From Steroidobacteraceae bacterium (GTDB lineage Bacteria > Pseudomonadota > Gammaproteobacteria > Steroidobacterales > Steroidobacteraceae), in the NCBI GenBank assembly GCA_017853175.1, contig JAFMKA010000013.1, positions 1-34,713 of the forward strand: a stretch of 34,713 nt of DNA, read 5' to 3'. Numbering within the stretch: position 1 is the first letter of the stretch; each line of letters starts with the position of its first letter. Of this stretch, positions 8,593-15,166 are shown one piece after another. Made by a program: the position numbers and the translations under genes. The notes under the pieces are model-generated. The model had not been told where the DNA came from, made no database searches, and saw only the letters and a program-made list of their open reading frames with translations.

Positions 8593-9926
8593 TACTCGTC
8601 GTTACCGGAACACTCTCGCTGCCTCTTGCGGCACAAGAGGCGGAACCCCTGCGGATTTTTGCTCAGTTCAAGTCGGCAATTGAAGCTAACGACTTGGTCG
8701 GTGCAGGTCGCCGAGCCGAAGAACTCGTCGATACGGTCGAGCGGCGGCACGGCAAAGACTCTCGGGAGCTCGTCAATCCGCTGACGAACCTCGGCACGGT
8801 GCAGTTTCGTCGTGGGGAGTTTGATCTCGCAGAGCGTAGTTATCAGCGTGCGATCGGGCTCATAGAGGGCGAGCTTTCCGGAGCCGATCGTCAGTTGATC
8901 CGCCCGCTTCAAGGCCTCGGTGAGACGTGGCTTGCCAGTGGGCGCCCTGCCGAAGCAGCGGCTGCGCTTAAGCGTGCCGTCGATCTTTCGCGCAATCTCG
9001 ACGGTTTGTACAACATTGAGCAACTCGATAGTGTCGACGCACTGATCGAAGCCTACGTTACGCTGGGTCGAGATGCCGACGCCGAACGAGAGCATCAGTT
9101 TGCATTTCGTATCGCCGAATCAAACTTCGGCAAGCGCGATCTCCGGCTGCTTGAGCCCCTCGAGAAGTTAGCTCACTGGCATGAATCGATGGGTCGATAT
9201 TCCACCTCACGAGGCCTGCATGCTCGCGCCCTTCAACTCGCCGAGGAGCTTTCGAGCGATAAGCCCATCGTCGGCGTCTCTGCACTGAGGGGACTCTCTC
9301 GAACCTGGATACTCGAGGCCATCTATGGACCAGAAGTCACGGAGGCTCAAGGTCTCGATACGGTGGAGCCGGGCGACTCTTTTTTCAATAATCCAGGTCA
9401 GGGGCGTCTTAACGCCGAAGGCTTGCGAGCCCTCAACTTCGCAGTCGATATCATCAAAAAAAGCTCGCCTCTCGATGCGAAGTTATTGGGCGAAACGATC
9501 GCGCAAATCGGCGACTGGCACCTGTTGAGCGGCAATTTCTCGAAAGCCACGAACTCTTACTCAGAGAGCTATAAGGTTCTCGATTCTGCGGGGCCCGAGG
9601 CGCGTCGCTTACTCGAAACCCCCAGGCGACTCGTTTATCGACCGCCTGCTATCTCCGCGCTCAGAATGAGGCCTCAAAACCGTGATGATTACGCTCTGCA
9701 TACCGTCGAGATGCAGTTGAAAATCGGCCGGGATGGAAAGGTGCAGGATGCCGTGATAGTGAATTCCGCGGCACCCGAAAACAGTAATCGAGCGGCTCTG
9801 CTCGCAGCGCGAAAGGCTCGCTTCTCACCCCGTATCGAAGGCGGTCAAGCCGTCGAGACCGAGGGCTTGCGCATGACCGAACAACTAATGATCAAGGTGC
9901 AACGGGAGCCGGCGTCGACGAATTAG
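8556..9926 (+). CDS. Secreted TPR protein with TonB-type C-terminal domain
   Basis: A 456-residue exported protein. A signal peptide covers about residues 1-26 and ends LPLAAQEA, with a likely AxA-type cleavage. Several TPR-like helical repeats follow, for example NPLTNLGTVQFRRGEFDLAE and RPLQGLGETWLASGRPAEAA. The last ~90 residues resemble a TonB C-terminal fold: VEMQLKIGRDGKVQDA, then AALLAARKARFSP. I chose the ATG at 8556 over an upstream in-frame ATG (8487) because it begins the signal peptide and has GGAG nine bases upstream; it overlaps the methyltransferase gene by 37 bases. It probably acts as a periplasmic scaffold. The 3' end overlaps the convergent lipoprotein gene by 35 bases, leaving no room for a normal terminator. 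Confidence 0.78.
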   Translation: MAGVSLPFRTALILVVTGTLSLPLAAQEAEPLRIFAQFKSAIEANDLVGAGRRAEELVDTVERRHGKDSRELVNPLTNLGTVQFRRGEFDLAERSYQRAIGLIEGELSGADRQLIRPLQGLGETWLASGRPAEAAAALKRAVDLSRNLDGLYNIEQLDSVDALIEAYVTLGRDADAEREHQFAFRIAESNFGKRDLRLLEPLEKLAHWHESMGRYSTSRGLHARALQLAEELSSDKPIVGVSALRGLSRTWILEAIYGPEVTEAQGLDTVEPGDSFFNNPGQGRLNAEGLRALNFAVDIIKKSSPLDAKLLGETIAQIGDWHLLSGNFSKATNSYSESYKVLDSAGPEARRLLETPRRLVYRPPAISALRMRPQNRDDYALHTVEMQLKIGRDGKVQDAVIVNSAAPENSNRAALLAARKARFSPRIEGGQAVETEGLRMTEQLMIKVQREPASTN

Positions 9927-10644
9927 CCGTAGGACTTCCGGGCCTCCATGAGGGGTCGATTCTTCGAGAGATGCGAATCGGTACCGCCTCGATACGTAGA
10001 CCACTCGCAGTTAGCGCTCTCATCGCATCTTCAGCGGTGACCTCGAGTCGCTTACCGTCGCCCAACACCTTGGCGACCTCAGTAGAAGGAAACTGCGTCA
10101 AAAATCGAGCGGCAGCATCACGCATTGCCGACTTCGACGCCTCTTCCATAGGGGAGGCGGAACCTAGGCCTTCGGCAGGGGCTGTACCGTACCCGGTGAG
10201 TGTCAGCGAGTCGAAGCGCTCGCCATTTGGCGCATAGACATCAATTCGATAGCGGATGGTCACTGCAACGTATTCACCGCCCGTCTCTTGAGCCGTCGCG
10301 AACGAGAACTGCTCAATTTTCGGCTCGAATAGAGCCTGTAGATCGGCGATCAGGCGCGCGCTTTCGAGATCGGTGAATTCATTGACCTCACGGAAGGTCG
10401 ATTCAAGTACTCGGCGAGAGAACTGTTGCTGCCCTGCTCCGAGCATAATCGTCCAAGCCACACCGCCCCTCGTCTCGGTATGCGTGAAGTTCCGCTGTTC
10501 AGCAGGAATGACCAATCCGACCTTTGCCGGCAGCACGTCGATCAAGGCTTTCGGTAGTTGAGGTTGCGGAGCGATCTGTACGCCTCCACAAGCCGTCAGG
10601 GCCAAGGCTGCGCCAAAGATGACCGTTAGTCGCCGCCAATGCAT
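9892..10644 (-). CDS. Predicted outer-membrane lipoprotein, last gene of the kinase/VWA cassette
   Basis: A 250-residue lipoprotein of unrecognised family. The signal peptide ends in the lipobox LTACG with the acylated Cys at residue 19; +2 is Gly, so Lol sorting to the outer membrane is expected. The mature part is mixed alpha/beta, with a stretch ending GEYVAVTIRYRIDVYAP and a helix rich in Ala (SAMRDAAARFLTQF), a pattern seen in several small envelope lipoproteins. The C-terminal ~25 residues are Pro/Ser/Thr-rich. The ATG at 10644 overlaps the end of the upstream VWA gene by 19 bases. It is the distal gene of the 11-gene minus-strand unit and overlaps the convergent TPR gene at its 3' end. 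Confidence 0.75.
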   Translation of the reverse strand: MHWRRLTVIFGAALALTACGGVQIAPQPQLPKALIDVLPAKVGLVIPAEQRNFTHTETRGGVAWTIMLGAGQQQFSRRVLESTFREVNEFTDLESARLIADLQALFEPKIEQFSFATAQETGGEYVAVTIRYRIDVYAPNGERFDSLTLTGYGTAPAEGLGSASPMEEASKSAMRDAAARFLTQFPSTEVAKVLGDGKRLEVTAEDAMRALTASGLRIEAVPIRISRRIDPSWRPGSPTANSSTPAPVAP

Positions 10645-11678
10645 GTCGTGACGCCTCCGATGTTCATGTTCACTGCACAGCTTTTGGTGTTCGTGAGCCC
10701 GACGAACGTTCCGTCGTTACGTTCGCACATCGCCCTCATTAAGGCGGAGAACCGAATGTTTGTAAACGGTGTCATCCCCGGGGCTTCCGGAAAGCCAACG
10801 GCGTGGATACGCACCCGTCGTCGACCGGATGAATCGGGGCGATTGATTCGATCGACGGCATCTAACGCCTGCTGAATCGACTCACCTGTGAATTCGTCGC
10901 CGAGGACATAAATGCTGATCCGCTTGTCGGCAGACCAATACGTCTTGATGGCCTGTTCGATCCCGTCAGCGGGGTTCGAATCGCTGAACGTTCGCCAACT
11001 ACGCATGCGTTGCACGATATCGGTACGTAGCGACGGGGAATCGGTCATCCACCGCCCGCGTGTGCCAGCGAACAATTCGCGGCCATTGTCGTCGACGATT
11101 TGTACACCCTTCAGCCGCGGATAGATATCGAGAATCTCTCGCATAACCTCCATGGCCGTTTCCCAATGACCCCCTTGCATGCTCCCCGAGGTATCGATCA
11201 AAAAAATGACATAGTCACTATCGACGGGAATGCCACCTACCGCTTGGGTTGCGATGCGCTTCTTCGCACGAGAGGCTTGAACCAAGCGCTTGTTCTCCGC
11301 TTCCAGTTCTTGGTACGCCGAAAGCAGTTCATTTTCGAGAATGTTACTGACGGCCGCATTTTGGCGGGATGCGTCAAACTGCCCACGTAAGCTCGAGACG
11401 TCGCCGGCAACTTTAGCAAGGTTCTGTCTCTCACGAGCTAATAGATCGACCCGACCTTTAAGCTCACGCTCGAGTCGATCGCTTTCGCCTCGAATGATAA
11501 ATAGCTCTTCTTGCAATTTTTTGATTTGCGACTCGAGATCTTGTCTAGAGCGCTCGATAACGAGCGGCTGCCCGAACTCCGATAGCACGAGCAGCAAGAT
11601 GATCGCGCCGAATCCGCAACAAATCACGTCAAGGAACGAGAGGCTGAATACCTCGGTATCACGACGCTTCAGCTTCAT
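10626..11678 (-). CDS. VWA-domain protein with ExbD/TolR-like N-terminal TM segment (copy 2)
   Basis: A 350-residue membrane-anchored von Willebrand A protein. Residues 1-9 are basic (MKLKRR), followed by a TM segment with SFLDVICCGFGAIILLLVL. A coiled coil spans about 38-125 and the VWA domain about 150-330, with an intact MIDAS start DTSGS. The Asp at residue 17, inside an F-x-D-V motif at the start of the TM, sits as in ExbD and TolR, where this Asp carries protons. Positive N-terminal residues predict N-in topology with coiled coil and VWA in the periplasm. I chose the ATG at 11678 because it overlaps the upstream stop as ATGA and begins the region shared with the paralogue. It lies in the same operon as a MotA/TolQ/ExbB-like gene, its likely membrane partner. 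Confidence 0.85.
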   Translation of the reverse strand: MKLKRRDTEVFSLSFLDVICCGFGAIILLLVLSEFGQPLVIERSRQDLESQIKKLQEELFIIRGESDRLERELKGRVDLLARERQNLAKVAGDVSSLRGQFDASRQNAAVSNILENELLSAYQELEAENKRLVQASRAKKRIATQAVGGIPVDSDYVIFLIDTSGSMQGGHWETAMEVMREILDIYPRLKGVQIVDDNGRELFAGTRGRWMTDSPSLRTDIVQRMRSWRTFSDSNPADGIEQAIKTYWSADKRISIYVLGDEFTGESIQQALDAVDRINRPDSSGRRRVRIHAVGFPEAPGMTPFTNIRFSALMRAMCERNDGTFVGLTNTKSCAVNMNIGGVTTCIGGD

Positions 11679-12772
11679 GGCCAGTCCGGCGACGGCATGA
11701 CAAACGCTCCCTTCGTCATGCGCGCCAACCCCCAAAATCGATGTGGCGCAGGGACATCGCCTTTCATCGGCAGTAAGATGACATCGACAGGAATATTTCG
11801 ATTGAGACCACGAATCGCTTCGTCGAAGAGGCGTGCCCTATCACCTGCATCGACGAAACGGCGCAGCGCCGGGGCGCTCGCACCTTGTGTGGGTAGTCCG
11901 TCTGTAATCAGAATCACTTGATCCGGAGGAACACGCATGCTGCGGATCGTGGCTAGCGCGTTGATCAGACTCGTGCCTCCAGCAGGACTTATTTGACCGA
12001 GCGCATCCTGCACCTTGTCCCGGCGCGCCGCGTCACTCCCCGCGATCCATTCACCGGCCGTTCCCTCCAGTAGCGGGTTCGCGGACGTGTTGAACCCATA
12101 GACCTGGTACTGAGACGACTCTGGAATTTCGCTGATGATCCAATTTCCGATGTCTGTCGCGCGACGCCATTTTTCTGCGGCGAGTTGTGCGGGAGCAGGT
12201 GAATTACGCAACCGGATGATATTGACGAGATCCTCGTCGAGCATACTGGCTGAGCGATCGAAAAGAACGAGGATACGTCGGCCTTTGAGCGTCAGACCGG
12301 TGATATAGCGTCGGCTGGCCCGAGACTTTCCTGAACCCGTGAGTTCGCCGCGTGGGCTTTGTACTTGAGCACTGGCCTCAAGCCGGCGAGCATTAGCTTC
12401 GAGCGCCTTGACGTCCGCTTTCAGTTTCTCGATGCGTTCACGCTTGGCCAATGTGTCCGCATCGTAGATGAAGCTCTCTTCACGCTTTCGCTGAAGCTCA
12501 TCGATGAGCTGTGTCGCCCGAGAGGTCGCTGAGACGGTTTCGCTTTCCGTGCGCTGCAAGGTATTTTTCAACACGACCAGATTTTTTGCGCCTGTCAAAA
12601 CCTCTTCTTCGAGTTTTGACACCTGCGCACTTAAGTCTTCGGCTTTTCGGGTTCGCTCGATTCCACTTTGCGCACTAATGATCGTGTAGAAAAGAATGAC
12701 CGCCCCGAATCCGCAGCAGATCACATCGAGAAACGAGAGGCTAAATACCTCAACCTTCCGGCGGCGCGCCAT
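11675..12772 (-). CDS. VWA-domain protein with ExbD/TolR-like N-terminal TM segment (copy 1)
   Basis: A 365-residue paralogue of the next gene. The start MARRRK is followed by the same TM block (SLSFLDVICCGFGA) with Asp at residue 16, a coiled coil at about 35-135, and a VWA domain at about 160-360. MIDAS elements are DRSAS, GGTSL and ITDG, all consistent with metal binding. I chose the ATG at 12772 because GGAGGAG lies just upstream; an earlier in-frame TTG at 12787 would use that site as coding sequence. It overlaps the end of the FHA gene by 23 bases, and its stop forms ATGA with the second VWA gene. The domain order matches its paralogue, but the VWA sequences differ greatly, suggesting an old duplication with separate ligands. 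Confidence 0.86.
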   Translation of the reverse strand: MARRRKVEVFSLSFLDVICCGFGAVILFYTIISAQSGIERTRKAEDLSAQVSKLEEEVLTGAKNLVVLKNTLQRTESETVSATSRATQLIDELQRKREESFIYDADTLAKRERIEKLKADVKALEANARRLEASAQVQSPRGELTGSGKSRASRRYITGLTLKGRRILVLFDRSASMLDEDLVNIIRLRNSPAPAQLAAEKWRRATDIGNWIISEIPESSQYQVYGFNTSANPLLEGTAGEWIAGSDAARRDKVQDALGQISPAGGTSLINALATIRSMRVPPDQVILITDGLPTQGASAPALRRFVDAGDRARLFDEAIRGLNRNIPVDVILLPMKGDVPAPHRFWGLARMTKGAFVMPSPDWP

Positions 12773-14123
12773 GATCGGCTCCTCCAACGGCGATCAGGTC
12801 GATCGTCACTCCCGGTGCGCCGATACGAAGTCGATCTCCCGAGCGCACCTTCACACGAGTCCGCACTCGCTCGTCGTTCAGCCATGTTCCCTGCGACGTG
12901 TGGGGTACGAGTGTCACACCCGATCGCTCCCTAAGAAGCGAGCAATGGAGGCGTGAGATCCCCGCCAGGCCTTCAGAAAGTCGGAGACCTCCGTTTTGCA
13001 CGTGACGGCCAATTTCGAAAGGCCCTAGGGGTAGCGCAATCGCTTTCCCATCGAAGAGTGCATGCGTGGGAGCGATATCAAAGGCCGACGGAAAATTTGA
13101 GAGATCAATTTCGTATGGATTGTCGATCGGCGGCCGGCGGGGATATCCACGCTGAATTGATACGGATCCATCCGGCGCTGCAGTGAGCGTTTGGTTCGCG
13201 GCGGCTCGGGCGGCGAGATCAGCGGTATGAGAAAAAATTCGGCACCCGCGCATGGTCGAAAGGCGCTCGATAAACCCCGGAAAGTCGAGAAGACGTTTAT
13301 CGATCAAGATATTCGCGTGGGTTCCTGCAGGGCGAAGCTCGTGAAGCGCAGAGATTGCCTGGTCGTAGACCGCAGAGGCCGCCTCCGCAAGCTGGTCTCG
13401 ACTCAAGCTCACCTTGATCGTACCTTGTGAAGTTGCGAGCTCGATGTCGGCGGAGCCGAGTTTTGCGGCGGTAGCGCAGGTGATATCGAGCTGATCATAT
13501 AGCCGCTGCTCCATCGAGCCGTCGTGCAGCGGATCGAACCGAGTCTGAAGAACCATCGCTTCGGCAATTCGCTGCAACCAGCACTGCTCAAGTGACAACA
13601 CGCCTGCACCATAGCGAAAGGTCGACGCTTTTCGGCGAACTTCGTCGTTTGCATCAACGCACGTGGCGGAGAGCGAGCCGAGACCGATCTCGATAACGAG
13701 CGTGGTGCCCTCAAGATCGAGACTGGCCACCATCAACGCCGGCGCATCATGAAAGCCGTCGATCGCAAGACTCTCTTCTCGCATCAACGACAGTAAGGTG
13801 CCGAGCGACTCCACGCCAAATACGGAAGGAACCACGCATTGCAGAGACGCGCTCTCAGTCAAACCGGAAAGTCGATTACGCAATTCGGCGCGAATAATCT
13901 TGCGTATGCTCGGCGCAATGTTTCGACCCAGACGGGAAAGAGTTGTCCAGTGATCGGTGCTGACAGATCGCGGTGTCTGCCGAACCACCGCCCGAGCAGA
14001 GGACCCGAATAGTTCAAGTCTTTCGTGATCCGAGTGAATGACCGAGGGCGCTACCGATACAGGTTGACCCTCAGCCGCGACTGCGAGGGCGGCGTCATTC
14101 AGGTGGATACCAATAGTCGGCAT
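12750..14123 (-). CDS. Degenerate Hsp70/actin-like domain fused to a C-terminal FHA domain
   Basis: A 457-residue cytoplasmic protein with no signal or TM. Residues 1-310 look like a divergent Hsp70/actin-fold ATPase: IGIHLNDAALAVA at the position of phosphate loop 1, LVIEIGLGSLSATCVD for phosphate loop 2, HDAPALMVAS before it, and NILIDKRLLDFPGF near the adenosine site. The catalytic Asp and GTT of loop 1 are not evident, so ATPase activity is doubtful. Residues 365-445 form a convincing FHA domain: G372-R373, S390-R391-x-H393 and TWLN with N416, the residues that contact phosphothreonine. With a Ser/Thr kinase in the same operon, it is a likely reader of that kinase's product. The start ATG overlaps the previous stop by one base (TGATG). 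The Hsp70-like assignment is less certain than the FHA one. Confidence 0.8.
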   Translation of the reverse strand: MPTIGIHLNDAALAVAAEGQPVSVAPSVIHSDHERLELFGSSARAVVRQTPRSVSTDHWTTLSRLGRNIAPSIRKIIRAELRNRLSGLTESASLQCVVPSVFGVESLGTLLSLMREESLAIDGFHDAPALMVASLDLEGTTLVIEIGLGSLSATCVDANDEVRRKASTFRYGAGVLSLEQCWLQRIAEAMVLQTRFDPLHDGSMEQRLYDQLDITCATAAKLGSADIELATSQGTIKVSLSRDQLAEAASAVYDQAISALHELRPAGTHANILIDKRLLDFPGFIERLSTMRGCRIFSHTADLAARAAANQTLTAAPDGSVSIQRGYPRRPPIDNPYEIDLSNFPSAFDIAPTHALFDGKAIALPLGPFEIGRHVQNGGLRLSEGLAGISRLHCSLLRERSGVTLVPHTSQGTWLNDERVRTRVKVRSGDRLRIGAPGVTIDLIAVGGADHGAPPEG

Positions 14124-14926
14124 CAGCGCGCCTGGAGATTCCGAATGACTTTTTGATCAAGCCACGTCTCAGTATCAAGAACACGTCTTTCTTGAACGCG
14201 TTGCAGTTGCTGCATCAGGAACATCAGCAAGATCGATAGTAGAAGCGCGATGAGGGTCGAGTTGAAGGCGACGCCTAGCCCCTCGGTAACGCCTGAAATA
14301 TCGCCTGTGACCGCCTTGTGAGCCTGAGACAATGCGTCGCCGATGCCTCGGACCGTGCCGATGAATCCGATCGCCGGAATCGCCCAGGCGATGTAGCGCA
14401 GCATCGAGAGTTCGGAGTCGAGCCGATCGGCCTCGGTCTGACAAATTCCGTGAGCCACCGTCGAGGCATCTTGCACGTTGCGGGTCGCGCCGAATCTTGC
14501 GAGGGCGCCGAGCAGAGCGCGCGGTGCGAGTAACTCTCGCGTCTCGCCGGGTAAAGTCTCGATCTGCCGAGCATACTCACGCGTGTCCTCTGGAAGTATT
14601 TTCATACCATCGGGCAGTCTGAGCAGATCGGCATCAAGGGCGTCTTGTTCACGCCGATTTGTCTTAGCCATATAGGCCATGATGGCCATCGCCCATAGCA
14701 TCAGGACGATCGTCGATTCCTGCTCGTAATCTTTTAGAACGACTTCTATCGATCTCGGCGGTACATAGTTCGGATCAACCTGCATTCGCTCTCGATCGGC
14801 TTGCAAGGTTGCCTCGGCCACCGGTCTGACATGCAGTACGTAGAGGGTATGCACGATGACGATGGAAATCAGCAACGCGACGACGGTGAATAGAAACTCG
14901 CTGTTAGGTTTTTTGTTCATAGTCAT
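14123..14926 (-). CDS. MotA/TolQ/ExbB-family proton-channel protein
   Basis: A 267-residue inner-membrane protein. TM segments are predicted near residues 10-32, 70-88, 170-192 and 208-235. The third carries the family signature IPAIGFIGTVRGIGDAL, close to the GLxGTVxGI block of TolQ and ExbB. The fourth has GLGVAFNSTLIALLLSI, including the polar Ser/Thr pair typical of the pore. The long loop between TM2 and TM3 would be cytoplasmic. Family members form pentameric channels around two ExbD, TolR or MotB helices and turn ion flow into mechanical work. No separate exbD/tolR/motB gene is present nearby; the two VWA proteins with a TM Asp are the best candidates for that role. The start overlaps the preceding stop (ATGA). 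Confidence 0.88.
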   Translation of the reverse strand: MTMNKKPNSEFLFTVVALLISIVIVHTLYVLHVRPVAEATLQADRERMQVDPNYVPPRSIEVVLKDYEQESTIVLMLWAMAIMAYMAKTNRREQDALDADLLRLPDGMKILPEDTREYARQIETLPGETRELLAPRALLGALARFGATRNVQDASTVAHGICQTEADRLDSELSMLRYIAWAIPAIGFIGTVRGIGDALSQAHKAVTGDISGVTEGLGVAFNSTLIALLLSILLMFLMQQLQRVQERRVLDTETWLDQKVIRNLQAR

Positions 14927-15159
14927 ATATCTATCGGTAGGCTGATATTGTTGTCGGCGGAGTCACGATACTCCGGCGATTCTTCATCCGAGGTTTTCGG
15001 AGGATCGCTCCGGCGACGAATGTCTTCGGCTTCGTTGGTATCGGGCGGCTCTCGATCTTGAGCAACGGCTCGAAGCATCACCAAAGAAGCGCCCCAACAA
15101 AGCAGTGCCGCAGTCGCGGTCACCACGATCATTCGCCAAGTTTTTTGGTTCGTCTGCAT
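14923..15159 (-). CDS. Small single-pass membrane protein
   Basis: A 78-residue protein of unknown family. A basic N-terminus (MQTNQKTWR) precedes one TM helix at about residues 10-30 (MIVVTATAALLCWGASLVML). The rest is a hydrophilic, acidic, Pro-rich tail, presumably periplasmic. I chose the ATG at 15159 because it starts seven bases after the upstream stop and directly precedes the TM; longer frames run into the upstream gene. The stop forms ATGA with the MotA/TolQ/ExbB-like gene, so it probably belongs to the same membrane complex as a small accessory subunit. No enzymatic motif is visible. Confidence 0.65.
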   Translation of the reverse strand: MQTNQKTWRMIVVTATAALLCWGASLVMLRAVAQDREPPDTNEAEDIRRRSDPPKTSDEESPEYRDSADNNISLPIDI

Positions 15160-15166
15160 GCGTAGA

